A stretch of DNA of 36,048 nucleotides from a virus. The notes beneath the pieces are model-generated. The model made no database searches. It was not told the DNA's origin and saw only the letters and a program-made list of their open reading frames with translations. Location of the stretch: positions 1-36,048 of IMG/VR virus record IMGVR_UViG_3300035701_000135. The stretch is one strand, 5' to 3'. Within the stretch, counting starts at the first letter, position 1. Every line of letters starts with the position of its first letter. The translations under genes and the position numbers were made by a program. This document shows, one piece after another, positions 14,975 through 23,316 of this stretch.

Positions 14975-16905
14975 TCTTCGTTCGCACCATCATTGAGAAC
15001 TTTTTCTCCATCTCAGATCAATTGACTTGGGAGATGGAGAACCAGGGCTTGGTACTGATCTCTGGAGAGAACAACGACAGTCAGGCCGCCGACAGCAATG
15101 GCGCCGGAAAGTCAACTCTCTTCGAGGCTCTAGTATGGTGCCTGTGGGGTAAGACCACTCGTGGTCAAATTGGCGACGGTGTGATCAATCGCAAGGCTGA
15201 GAAGAACTGCAAAGTGATGGTGTGGGTTCGACACGAGAAGGAACTGTACTACATCAGCCGGCATCGCAAGCACGACACTGATGGAAACAATGTTGTCTTC
15301 CACCGACTGGGTCCGCAAAACGAGCCATGTGACCTGACCCAGGGAACCTCCACCCTCACGCAGTCCAAGATTGATGCCTTCCTGGGCATCGACTACGACA
15401 CGTTCATTCAAGGACCAATGATCCCGCAGGGGCACTTCAAGAAATTCTCCGAAATGAGCGACGGGGAGCAGAAGGCCATCTTCGATCGTGCTCTACAGAC
15501 TGGTGTCCTTGCTGTGGCTCTGAAAGAGACCAACGATCGGATAGCTGGAGCATCCCAGAAGCTGTCTCACAACAGCTCCTGGCTGGAGAAAACTAAGGCA
15601 GAGATCACTACTATTCAAGGTACCATCGAGAAATATCAGATCGAAAGAAGCACATGGGACCGCTCCAAAAGGCAAGCTCTGTGCGAAGTGGCCAAAGAGA
15701 TCGTGGCCATCGTTGAACAACAGGAAGCTCTGTGGGAGCAGAGTCAGGCCGTCAATTTTGATCAAGCTATCGTATCATCCAAAGCGGAAGCTACTCGTCT
15801 GCGGGCAGACAGAGATCGCATGCAGCGAGAGTGGTCTGATTCCAAATCTGAGATCAAGGAATCCCTAGCTGAGGTCAGGGTACAGTGGAAAGATCTTTCA
15901 GCCAAGGTTAGGAATTTGCAGAACGAGATTCGGAACATGGAAGAGCTGAAGGATGCCACCTGCCCGACCTGCGGCCAAGAGGTCACCGTCGAGCACGTGG
16001 CCACCTGTCTCGAGGAATCAAAGAAGGACCTGATCGAAAAGTCTTCTCAGTCTTCCAAGTTAGCAAAGCAGATCGAAGCCCTGGAAGGAGACCTAGCGGC
16101 TAAGGAGAACGCACACAACCAAGTCTGGTCCGACATTCTCTCCCACATCAACACCAGAGAAGCCGTCCACTTGAAGCTGGTTGACGATGCTTCAGCAGCC
16201 AAAGCGTGGGTCAATGAACTGGCTGCCCTGCACCGGCAGGAGCACACCCTGAGAGGGTTGTTCAAGAAGAAGCAGGACGAGGTGACTCCGTTCGACGACA
16301 TGATCGAATACGCTGAAAAAGAGATGCTGCAGAAGCAGAAAGATCTGGCATCCATCCGAGCCACCGTCCGCCGGTACCAGATTGAACTGGAGAATCTACA
16401 GTTCTGGCAGTACGGTTTCTCCAACAAGGGGCTCAAGAGCCACATCTTGGCTTCTGTGACTCCGTTCTTGAACGAAAGGGTTGAGCACCACATAAAAGCT
16501 CTGGCCGGCGGGGAGCTGAGCGTAGAGTTCAGCACGCAGACCACTCTGAAGTCAGGAGAGACCCGTGAGAAGTTTTCAGTACAGGTCACCAACCTTCGAG
16601 GAGCGGATTCTTACGCTGGCAACAGCGGTGGAGAAAAGGGTCGGGCAGATCTCGCGATCAATTTCGTTCTATCTGATCTTATGTCTTCGCGCTCTCGGTG
16701 CCCTTACCCTCAACGATTTCTCGATGAACCTTTTGAGAATCTGGATGAATCCGGTATTGAAGCTGTCATGGAACTGCTTTCGGACATGGCAGTGGGTGCA
16801 GGGTCCATCTTTGTCATCACACATCTCGATTCAATGAAGGGCCTCTTCTCCAAGACACTGAAGCTGGTCAAGCAAGGCGGACTGACCACTCTAGAGGCGG
16901 CATGA
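14971..16905 (+). CDS. SbcC/Rad50-like ATPase (T4 gp46-like)
   Basis: This 644-residue protein is an SMC-type ATPase. It has Walker A SNGAGKST near residue 40, a Q-loop region near 145 (QGPMIPQG), a coiled coil from about 180 to 540 interrupted by the zinc hook CPTC near 331, signature SGGEKGRADL near 552, Walker B RFLDEPFENLD near 583 and a switch histidine in VITH near 617. It should pair with the SbcD-like nuclease as the end-processing complex. The arms are short compared with cellular Rad50 but similar to the T4-like phage proteins. Confidence 0.94.
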   Translation: MIFVRTIIENFFSISDQLTWEMENQGLVLISGENNDSQAADSNGAGKSTLFEALVWCLWGKTTRGQIGDGVINRKAEKNCKVMVWVRHEKELYYISRHRKHDTDGNNVVFHRLGPQNEPCDLTQGTSTLTQSKIDAFLGIDYDTFIQGPMIPQGHFKKFSEMSDGEQKAIFDRALQTGVLAVALKETNDRIAGASQKLSHNSSWLEKTKAEITTIQGTIEKYQIERSTWDRSKRQALCEVAKEIVAIVEQQEALWEQSQAVNFDQAIVSSKAEATRLRADRDRMQREWSDSKSEIKESLAEVRVQWKDLSAKVRNLQNEIRNMEELKDATCPTCGQEVTVEHVATCLEESKKDLIEKSSQSSKLAKQIEALEGDLAAKENAHNQVWSDILSHINTREAVHLKLVDDASAAKAWVNELAALHRQEHTLRGLFKKKQDEVTPFDDMIEYAEKEMLQKQKDLASIRATVRRYQIELENLQFWQYGFSNKGLKSHILASVTPFLNERVEHHIKALAGGELSVEFSTQTTLKSGETREKFSVQVTNLRGADSYAGNSGGEKGRADLAINFVLSDLMSSRSRCPYPQRFLDEPFENLDESGIEAVMELLSDMAVGAGSIFVITHLDSMKGLFSKTLKLVKQGGLTTLEAA

Positions 16906-17255
16906 TCGAACAGATCAAAAAGATGATCGAGGAGTTCGGTATCCGCCTGTGGTGCAGCCGCCAGTGGCTTGCTGACGATAATATCAAGATCTACGTCAGG
17001 GTCACCAAGCACTACTTGCCTGACGGAGAGGTGGTCAAGACCATCGACCTGTCCAGCATCGAAGTAGAAGAGGCACACAGAGGAAGAGGGCTGTTCACAA
17101 GGAAGCTGGAAGAGATCGAACTTCTAGCCTCGGAGCGAGGATTCACAATATACGTTGAGAGCATACTGAATGAAAGGTTGATCCCGTTCTTTGAAAAGAG
17201 AGGGTACCGCCGGGTTGACAACCTTCAGTCAATGTTTTTAAGGCCTGATAAATGA
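16902..17255 (+). CDS. GNAT-family acetyltransferase-like protein
   Basis: In this 117-residue protein the centre reads VEEAHRGRGLFTRKLEEIE (about 53-71), matching the acetyl-CoA pyrophosphate-binding turn (R/Q-x-x-G-x-G/A) of GNAT enzymes. A strand and the FFEKRGYRRV end typical of GNAT motif B follow. The domain is short and lacks a full N-terminal region. The substrate is unknown. It overlaps the SbcC-like gene by 4 bases. Confidence 0.8.
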   Translation: MIEQIKKMIEEFGIRLWCSRQWLADDNIKIYVRVTKHYLPDGEVVKTIDLSSIEVEEAHRGRGLFTRKLEEIELLASERGFTIYVESILNERLIPFFEKRGYRRVDNLQSMFLRPDK

Positions 17256-17827
17256 TCAACCTTAATCTACCAAATTCTCTTGTAGACAAGAGTCTGGCAG
17301 ACCTTATCTACCACAAGATGTCAGTAGAGATGGAGAAGATCAAGTGGGACCTCCGCAGCCTGATGGCGGCCCCCATCGTGGTTCAATTAGTTAACGGCAT
17401 CGTAAGACCCAACTTGGTCCTCCAAGCACATATGAAGTTGACCAATGGGAAGACCCTAGGTTGCAGGGCAGAAATTGACCACATTCGTCTGCTGAGGGAT
17501 GAAGATCGAGGTCTCCAAGCGATAGCCCTAGAAGCAGAGGCGCTGGCCAGTGAATTGATTGGAGGTATCCTCAAAGAGTACGGTACCTCCATCTCTGATG
17601 AACGGAAAAAGATGCACGAGGAGTGGTTGGTCCAAAAAGATCACATGATGGAGAATCACAGCTACTACCCTCTACCAATTATTATTGCTGATCCATCTGT
17701 TCCTCCAGACACTATTTTGGCCGTGGATGGGAAAACTGGAGAGGTACTGAAACGTCTAGATCTGAAAGAATCAATTAAGGGTATACTGGAAGAAAGAAAG
17801 AAGAACGCCAAATGGAAGATCGAATAG
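17252..17827 (+). CDS. Unknown protein
   Basis: This 191-residue protein is largely helical in its first 120 residues. It contains a beta segment with a DPSVPPDTILAVDGKTGEVL stretch near 150-170 and ends in a Lys-rich helix. No family is recognised. Its start overlaps the GNAT-like gene. Base composition is slightly more AT-rich than the neighbours. Confidence 0.72.
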   Translation: MINLNLPNSLVDKSLADLIYHKMSVEMEKIKWDLRSLMAAPIVVQLVNGIVRPNLVLQAHMKLTNGKTLGCRAEIDHIRLLRDEDRGLQAIALEAEALASELIGGILKEYGTSISDERKKMHEEWLVQKDHMMENHSYYPLPIIIADPSVPPDTILAVDGKTGEVLKRLDLKESIKGILEERKKNAKWKIE

Positions 17828-17836
17828 GAGATCATT

Positions 17837-18232
17837 GTGATAGGATTCAGTGACCCAGAGGACTGGACCCCACCCAAGATGTGGGTGCTCTACATTGCAG
17901 GTCCATTCACAGCTGACACTCCGTGGCTGATCGAGAACCACGTCCGGCGGGCAGAGGAGCTGTCCTTGAAGGTATGCGCCCTGGGCGGTGTCGTGGCTCT
18001 GTGCCCCCACACGATGTACCGGTTCTTCCACAGGATGGAGACCTCTCAGTACTGGTACGAGGCCACCCTGGAGCTTCTACGTCGCTGTGACGGCATCGTC
18101 TTGATTCACGGGTGGGAGCTATCCAAGGGCTCCGTCGAAGAGCACAAGGAGGCCACTAAGCTAGGTCTCAGGGTCTTCCATGAGAACGAACTCGAGCTGA
18201 TCCGAGAATGGGTCAGCAAGGAAAAGGTGTAA
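17837..18232 (+). CDS. Nucleoside deoxyribosyltransferase-like (DUF4406-type) protein
   Basis: This 131-residue protein starts at GTG after TAGGAGATCATT. It begins its fold with VLYIAGPFT near residue 17, followed by an N-terminal helix, CALGGVVALCPHTM, a helix with YW, and RCDGIVLIHGWELSKGS, then EHKEA. This matches the Rossmann-like family related to nucleoside 2-deoxyribosyltransferases (DUF4406/DUF1937), with the conserved GPxT, D-x-hydrophobic and S-x-G-x-x-x-E elements. It probably acts on nucleosides or nucleotides. The exact reaction is not known. Confidence 0.82.
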   Translation: MIGFSDPEDWTPPKMWVLYIAGPFTADTPWLIENHVRRAEELSLKVCALGGVVALCPHTMYRFFHRMETSQYWYEATLELLRRCDGIVLIHGWELSKGSVEEHKEATKLGLRVFHENELELIREWVSKEKV

Positions 18233-18234
18233 CC

Positions 18235-18663
18235 ATGAATGAAAAGAAGTCACCCTTCGAGAAGAAGATGGCCGAGAAGAGAGAACTGAAGGAACAGGAG
18301 GGGTACATACAGGAACGGGCCCTAAAGGAGTGGCCCACGATCAAGCATTTCAATCAGGCGCTGAGGTACCTCGAAGTGTTCGCTCAGCTGATGAGGATCA
18401 AACCGTTTCTGGCCTGGATGAAGGCTCACATCGAAATCCACGATCAGGTCAACCACAAAGAGAAGTCCATCGACACCATCGTTATGTACAAGGACGGAAC
18501 AGAATCCGAACCGATAAAAGCTCTTGACCAACCAGAGCCAGATGATCAGAATCTGATGCGCTGCCCAGGTTGTGGAGTTCTGTTTGACGCTAACGTAAGA
18601 GCCCCGGTCATTCAACTGGCAACTTCGATCCCAAAAGACTTGCCAAAACCAGAACCAAAGTAG
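18235..18663 (+). CDS. Unknown protein with C-terminal CPGCG
   Basis: This 142-residue protein starts at ATG 18235, 2 bases after the previous stop; the frame is open for 9 codons further up. The N-terminus is highly charged and helical. Near residue 107 there is RCPGCGVLFDAN, and the end is Pro/Lys-rich (PKDLPKPEPK). The function is unknown. Confidence 0.72.
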   Translation: MNEKKSPFEKKMAEKRELKEQEGYIQERALKEWPTIKHFNQALRYLEVFAQLMRIKPFLAWMKAHIEIHDQVNHKEKSIDTIVMYKDGTESEPIKALDQPEPDDQNLMRCPGCGVLFDANVRAPVIQLATSIPKDLPKPEPK

Positions 18664-18691
18664 TTCGTTGCCGATTCAACAGGAGGCTTCA

Positions 18692-19033
18692 ATGCCAAAG
18701 AAGCAAGAGGGTTCCAAGGTCGATCTGGTTCGAGACTTCTTGAAGAAGAACCCAGGTGGTACCTTCAAGGACTTCGACAAGGAGTTCCCCGAGGTTCTCA
18801 CCTCATCGTACTTCGCGACGATGAAGAGCCAGCTCAAGAAGAAGGGAGAGCTGGAAGGAAATCCATCCAAGAAGACGAAGGCTTCAGAAAACGGCCAGAG
18901 GAGGGTGACCAAGCGCCCTACCGTCCAGTCGTCGCTGCAGGACAAGATCGACGATCAGAAGCATTTCCTGGCCTGGGTCGAGCTGGGCATGGAACACGGA
19001 TACGTCGACAAGCTGAAAGACCATCTCGAGTAG
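18692..19033 (+). CDS. Small basic helical protein
   Basis: This 113-residue protein starts at ATG 18692, with AGGAGG seven bases upstream. The N-terminal part (VDLVRDFLKKNPGGTFKDFDKEFP) resembles a winged-helix or SAM-like DNA-binding fold. A Lys-rich linker and a C-terminal helix follow. This is a weak structural impression, not a family match. Confidence 0.7.
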   Translation: MPKKQEGSKVDLVRDFLKKNPGGTFKDFDKEFPEVLTSSYFATMKSQLKKKGELEGNPSKKTKASENGQRRVTKRPTVQSSLQDKIDDQKHFLAWVELGMEHGYVDKLKDHLE

Positions 19034-19058
19034 TCAACAACCTGGAAGGGGTGTCCCT

Positions 19059-19640
19059 GTGGCCGTGTCCGGATTAGTTTCAATAGGGATCGACAACGGA
19101 CTGTTAGGAGCCATCGTCGTTATCGACGAGGCCTTCCGCCTGGTGGACTACAGGGACACCCCGACCATCAATCTTGGCAAGAAGGGCAAGACCAAGAATG
19201 AATTCGCTACCGCCGAGATGGGAAAAATACTAAGAGAGTTCATAGAAATAGGAGATTCGTCCATGGTTTGGCTTGAGCAGGCTCAAGCCATGCCCAAGCA
19301 GGGACTCAGCTCCACGTTCAAGACTGGCCGTGGTTTCGGATTGTGGGAAGGAATCTGTATCGGATTGGGGATCAGATATGATATAGTCCACCCCGCAACG
19401 TGGACAAAGTTGGTACTCAGGGATGTGCCGGCAGGAGAACCAAAGGCGAGATCAATGACCAAGTGCCAGAGGCTGTTTCCAACGATGCCTTTGACCAAGC
19501 CCAGGGGCACTGTTCTCTCCATGGACGGTCGATCCGACGCATCCCTGATTGCCTACTACGGCATGCTGAAGATGAGGGGAAAAGAACCAGGAGAGGTCCA
19601 TGCGCCCAAAGTCGAAAAAAGACCGCCCCCAAGAAGGTAA
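19059..19640 (+). CDS. RuvC-like Holliday junction resolvase
   Basis: This 193-residue protein starts at GTG after GGAAGGGG. It has the RNase H-like fold of RuvC-type resolvases: GIDNG with Asp 12 in strand 1, VWLEQ with Glu near 73, and SMDGRSDASLIAYYG with two Asp near 155-160 near the C-terminus. A basic QGLSSTFKTGRGFGLWEG segment lies between. It probably resolves branched replicating DNA before packaging, since TerL is encoded just downstream. Confidence 0.88.
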   Translation: MAVSGLVSIGIDNGLLGAIVVIDEAFRLVDYRDTPTINLGKKGKTKNEFATAEMGKILREFIEIGDSSMVWLEQAQAMPKQGLSSTFKTGRGFGLWEGICIGLGIRYDIVHPATWTKLVLRDVPAGEPKARSMTKCQRLFPTMPLTKPRGTVLSMDGRSDASLIAYYGMLKMRGKEPGEVHAPKVEKRPPPRR

Positions 19641-19740
19641 GCCAGCAGAGAAGCCAGCAGAGCCGCCGGTTCCTGTGTGCCCAACTTGCCGGAAGACCGT
19701 GCTGCACTGCACGTGCAAGGACAATGAGCTGAAGAAATAA
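19600..19740 (+). CDS. 46-residue Lys/Pro-rich Cys peptide
   Basis: This small gene is inside the end of the RuvC-like gene, starting at ATG 19600 with an AGGAGAGG ribosome site. It encodes a Lys/Pro/Glu-rich N-terminus followed by CPTC and CTC motifs and a KK end. It terminates exactly one base before the ATG of the NYN gene. Three potential zinc ligands or more and the tight coupling support it as a real gene. Its role is unknown. Confidence 0.6.
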   Translation: MRPKSKKDRPQEGKPAEKPAEPPVPVCPTCRKTVLHCTCKDNELKK

Positions 19741-20313
19741 ATGGGATCAGTCGAACGTGCATACGTCGCAATCGACGTCAACAACTTGTGGCACTCCTGC
19801 CGAGAGATCTACGGTAGGGACACACGAGTTAGCTATCCGTCTCTCAAAAGACTGATCAATGGTCGACGGTACTCGAACCTCCCTCGTCAATTGACGATCA
19901 CTGCTTACGCTGTGACCTTGTCCTTCTCCAAGACGGACAATGCCAGATTCCTGCAGTCACTCCAAAAGCTAGGATTCATCGTCAAGACCCGAAGCATGAG
20001 GATCGAGAAAGGACTCGCCAAACCGTTTGCCACAGATTGGGACGTTGGGATCACGATTGATGCTATCAGTGACGTCAACACCTACGACACGTTCATTCTG
20101 GTATCAGGTGATGGTGACTACGCCATGCTACTCGAACGCCTCCACAAGCTAGGCAAACGAGTTGAGGTGATCACCTTCCAAACCACCGCCTCCAGTCTGC
20201 TGCATGCCGTAGCAGACGAGCTGGTCTACCTGACCGAGAACGAAGTGTTTCAAGACCCTGGGAGACGTCATGGATCAAGCGATCAAGAAGACCCCGCCCC
20301 CGAAGAAGACTGA
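19741..20313 (+). CDS. NYN-domain (LabA/DUF88-type) RNase-like protein
   Basis: This 190-residue protein has the PIN-like NYN fold: VAIDVNNLW with Asp 12, a central strand region, DWDVGITIDA near 99-108 with two Asp, and LVSGDGDY near 121-128. These acidic residues bind the catalytic metal. Such proteins cleave RNA. Here it sits between the resolvase and the terminase, and its last 44 bases overlap the terminase start. The target is unknown; tRNA, mRNA or a packaging-linked RNA are all possible. Confidence 0.85.
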   Translation: MGSVERAYVAIDVNNLWHSCREIYGRDTRVSYPSLKRLINGRRYSNLPRQLTITAYAVTLSFSKTDNARFLQSLQKLGFIVKTRSMRIEKGLAKPFATDWDVGITIDAISDVNTYDTFILVSGDGDYAMLLERLHKLGKRVEVITFQTTASSLLHAVADELVYLTENEVFQDPGRRHGSSDQEDPAPEED

Positions 20314-22153
20314 GGCGGAGCCAAAGCGTTCGGCAGTCAAAATCAAGCCGACTCGCCAGGCTGTGAAGATCAACAGGGTCGAGCAGCCTGTTCAAGAGAT
20401 ATTCGGCAATCTGATGCCTCCGCAACAGGCTCACAGCGTGGAAGGCTACAGCCTCATCTCTCCGGCCAACATCAACCCAGACCAGCTTCATGCTCTGAAG
20501 CAGGAGAACTTCCTCCTTTGGGCCTGCACCACAGGAATCGAGATCGATCACAAACCGTTTGACATTGACTCTCACAAGTACCTCATCCCGATGTACTTGG
20601 ATCGGTCCAAGGAGTTCGTTCTGATGAAGTCGGCGCAGATGGGCGCCACGATCTTCGTTCTGCTGAAGCTCTTCTGGTTCTGTCTCTATCGCTCTGTCAA
20701 AGCCTGCTTCTTCTTCCCAACTCAGGACGACGTAGCTCTCCTTTCCAAGGACCGGCTCACCCCCATCGTCATGTCCAACCCTGAGCTTGCTGACGCGGTC
20801 CAGGACACTGATACGATCGGTTTCAAAAAGGTTGGAGCCAAGTCCTCCTTGTACATGCGCCACCTGGGCGGCGTGGCCTCCAAGGACTCCACCCCGTTTG
20901 ACATGCTGGCCTTCGACGAGGTGCGCCTGATGAGCGCAGCTGACATCGACCAGGCCCGCGAGCGTGTCAGCCACAGCCTCTTCAAGTACATCATCCAAGT
21001 GAGCACTGCCGGCTATCCTCACGCGGACATTCACCGGCAGTTCGTCTACGGGACACAGAACTATTGGCACACCAAGTGCAACTGCCCTGATGGGGTGGTC
21101 CTATCAGAGGTCTGGCCAGACTGCATGGCGATCACCGACACAGAGATCTACTATCGGTGTCCTAGATGTAAAATGAGGATCACTGATGTCCAAAATGGAA
21201 GGTTCATTCCTCACAATCCAGGATCGGACACAGCGAGCTACCACATCCACCAGATGATGTCGAAGTTCATCACCCCAGCAGAGATCTGGAAGTCCTTCAC
21301 CACTACACAGAACCTAAAGGAGTTCCACAACGCCAAGCTGGGCAAGCCGTATGTCGACGCTGAGAACGTACCTGTCTCGATGGATGACCTGATCGGCTGC
21401 GAGAACACGGACATTCTGTGGGGCCCCATCAAGGACCGCAAGAGCCAGGTTGCCATGGGTGTGGACCAGATGTCAGGCCACAACTACGTGGTCATCTGCG
21501 AGCGCACTCCAACCAAGAAAAGGATCATTCACTACGAGATCATCGATAGCATGAACCCATACTACTACGAGGGCGGTCAGAGGATCACTCCGTTCAAGAG
21601 GTTGTACCACCTAATGAAGGAGTTTGATGTTGATCTTTGTATTATAGACGCCATGCCCAACGCCAACGAGGCTCTCGACTTCGCCAGATCCTTCCCCAGG
21701 AGGGTGTTCGTGGCCTGGTACCTTGACAGTCACGGCACGCAGAGAGATATCGTCCAGTGGGGTGATCGTCCCAAGGACAAGATGAACGTTCGTCGAGGCG
21801 GACCCAACATCAAGTTCAAGTACACCTGCGTGCTCAACCGGTACATGTCGATCGACTTCGCTTTGGCTGAAATCGCCAACCGCAACTGCGAGTGGCCAGC
21901 TACGGGAACACTGATTCAGGTGGCTAGAGGTCTCGAGACCGGGCGCTACGAACCGCAGGCGATTTTCCGCAACTACTTCTACTTGCATGCTACTAAAATC
22001 GTTAGACAAAAGGCCATGATCAACGAGGAAAGTGGCACCTTCAGGATGGAGTGGGTTAACCTCGGATTGGATCCACACAGCGTTCATGCTTGGAACTTCT
22101 GCAACATAGCTCTCGAGCGGTTGCGTCGTATGCCAATCATGACTTTTGCATAG
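20270..22153 (+). CDS. Terminase large subunit (gpA-like)
   Basis: This 627-residue protein packages DNA into proheads. It has a disordered KTPPPKK N-terminus. The ATPase has a Walker A-like KSAQMGAT near 120 (the variant lambda gpA type), FFFPTQDD near 145 and Walker B MLAFDEVR near 212. A zinc-like cluster with CNC and CPRC lies near 273-303. The nuclease domain has GVDQ near 396, CIIDAMPN near 455 and GLDPHSVHAWN near 599. The family usually works with a small terminase subunit and cuts concatemers. The start ATG lies within the NYN gene. Confidence 0.93.
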   Translation: MDQAIKKTPPPKKTEAEPKRSAVKIKPTRQAVKINRVEQPVQEIFGNLMPPQQAHSVEGYSLISPANINPDQLHALKQENFLLWACTTGIEIDHKPFDIDSHKYLIPMYLDRSKEFVLMKSAQMGATIFVLLKLFWFCLYRSVKACFFFPTQDDVALLSKDRLTPIVMSNPELADAVQDTDTIGFKKVGAKSSLYMRHLGGVASKDSTPFDMLAFDEVRLMSAADIDQARERVSHSLFKYIIQVSTAGYPHADIHRQFVYGTQNYWHTKCNCPDGVVLSEVWPDCMAITDTEIYYRCPRCKMRITDVQNGRFIPHNPGSDTASYHIHQMMSKFITPAEIWKSFTTTQNLKEFHNAKLGKPYVDAENVPVSMDDLIGCENTDILWGPIKDRKSQVAMGVDQMSGHNYVVICERTPTKKRIIHYEIIDSMNPYYYEGGQRITPFKRLYHLMKEFDVDLCIIDAMPNANEALDFARSFPRRVFVAWYLDSHGTQRDIVQWGDRPKDKMNVRRGGPNIKFKYTCVLNRYMSIDFALAEIANRNCEWPATGTLIQVARGLETGRYEPQAIFRNYFYLHATKIVRQKAMINEESGTFRMEWVNLGLDPHSVHAWNFCNIALERLRRMPIMTFA

Positions 22154-22162
22154 GAGATCATC

Positions 22163-22360
22163 GTGGCAACTAGACAGGTACCAACAGTTGTGCAAGAGAA
22201 GATGAAGGCCGGTGACAAGATCAAAGCCGTCGTTCACAAGAACGAAACCATCGACTACCTCAATGAGGATGACAGCCTGATCATCACGGTAGCTATGGAC
22301 ACGGTGTACGAAAAAGGATCTGCTTTCTACGATCACCTACTCGAAGAAGCCGTGTCGTGA
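22163..22360 (+). CDS. Small unknown protein after terminase
   Basis: This 65-residue protein starts at GTG after ATAGGAGATCATC. It is mixed charge and appears beta-rich (DSLIITVAMDTVYEKG). Its stop overlaps the GTG of the next gene. No family is recognised. Confidence 0.68.
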   Translation: MATRQVPTVVQEKMKAGDKIKAVVHKNETIDYLNEDDSLIITVAMDTVYEKGSAFYDHLLEEAVS

Positions 22361-22605
22361 GCCAACCGGACTTTGAGGTAGATCAATGGCTAGAGGTAAG
22401 CTCGTCAAATCTGGCGGCAGCGGGGACGAAGGACGACTTCCTGATCATCCAGTTCAGGAACGGGGACCTCTACAGGTACCCGAATCTAGCCCAGGAATTC
22501 GAAACGCTGATAACGGCAGAGTCGGTGGGGAAGTACTTCCACCAGGAGATCCGACACCAATCATGCCAGAAGCTGAACAAGGGGGAGTGGCCGGAGGAGG
22601 CATAG
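22357..22605 (+). CDS. KTSC-domain protein
   Basis: This 82-residue protein starts at GTG overlapping the previous stop. It matches the KTSC layout: VSSSNLAAAGT with Ser-Ser near 13, FLIIQFRNGDLYRYPN, then FETLITAESVGKYFHQEIR and a Cys near 73. KTSC domains are found alone or in lysyl-tRNA synthetase and phage proteins, and their function is not established. The family call rests on the characteristic spacing of the SS, G-x-L, Y-Y and F-K/H-I elements. Confidence 0.72.
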   Translation: MSQPDFEVDQWLEVSSSNLAAAGTKDDFLIIQFRNGDLYRYPNLAQEFETLITAESVGKYFHQEIRHQSCQKLNKGEWPEEA

Positions 22606-22838
22606 AGCACCTCCCTCGGCTTTCGTACAGAGAAGGTGGCCTGGCAAACGTCAAGTCCTACTGCCGGTGCTATTTGAAAAGACCTCTGCGTCTCTGCAAC
22701 ATGTGTATCTGTTCCGGCGGAGGATGCAGACCTCCATGCGTCGATCTGTTCTGGTGCCTTGGAAAACCGTTCAAGGAAAAGGATCCAGAGAGCTTCGACG
22801 AAGGAGAAGAGGATCGAGATGTACTTCGTGAACACTGA
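22563..22838 (+). CDS. Cys-rich small protein
   Basis: This protein has about 91 residues if ATG 22563 is used; a GTG at 22587 is the main alternative, and the AGGAG before 22563 is rather distant. Its centre holds a dense set of cysteines: CRC, CNMCIC, GGGC, PPC, then WC (about residues 34-66), enough for one or two zinc or Fe-S sites. The C-terminus is acidic. It overlaps the KTSC and RNase H genes. The function is unknown. Confidence 0.6.
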   Translation: MPEAEQGGVAGGGIEHLPRLSYREGGLANVKSYCRCYLKRPLRLCNMCICSGGGCRPPCVDLFWCLGKPFKEKDPESFDEGEEDRDVLREH

Positions 22839-23304
22839 CAGCTCCATCGAACCGTACAACCCTGGTGGCATCGTATCTTGGGCCTTCATCGTGAAGGATG
22901 GGAAAAGCCTCGTCCACCAGGAGGCTGGCATCTCTGTGAAAGGAGGAGAGCTGGCAACCAACAACATCGGAGAGTATCACGCAGTCATTGCCGCCATGCT
23001 GTGGTTGATCAAGCTTCCAGAAGGCAAGAAGCAACCGGTAGTGATCAAGTCAGACTCCCAGCTCATCGTGAATCAATGCAGTGGCACATGGAACTGCAAC
23101 GATGAGAAGCTGGTCCCTCTTCATAGCATGGTGGTGAAAGCCAGGAAACGATACGGTCGAAGCATCACCTTCCAATGGATACCTCGAGAGAAGAACTCCG
23201 AGGCCGACGCCTTGTCTAGAACCGTCTACGACGAGGACGAAGTCAAGTACTTCAAAGAACACCAGATCGACATCCTCTTCGACGGGGATGATCTTCCTTT
23301 TTAA
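22819..23304 (+). CDS. RNase HI-like protein
   Basis: This 161-residue protein starts at ATG 22819, which has AAGGAGAAGAGG upstream. It has the DEDD set of RNase HI: NTDSS with Asp 7, NIGEYHAV with Glu near 52, IKSDSQL with Asp near 78 and SEADALS with Asp near 129. RNase H enzymes remove RNA from RNA-DNA hybrids, here probably Okazaki primers, which would compensate for the missing 5'-3' exonuclease domain of the phage polymerase (inference). Confidence 0.9.
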   Translation: MYFVNTDSSIEPYNPGGIVSWAFIVKDGKSLVHQEAGISVKGGELATNNIGEYHAVIAAMLWLIKLPEGKKQPVVIKSDSQLIVNQCSGTWNCNDEKLVPLHSMVVKARKRYGRSITFQWIPREKNSEADALSRTVYDEDEVKYFKEHQIDILFDGDDLPF

Positions 23305-23316
23305 TAGGAGCTAACG

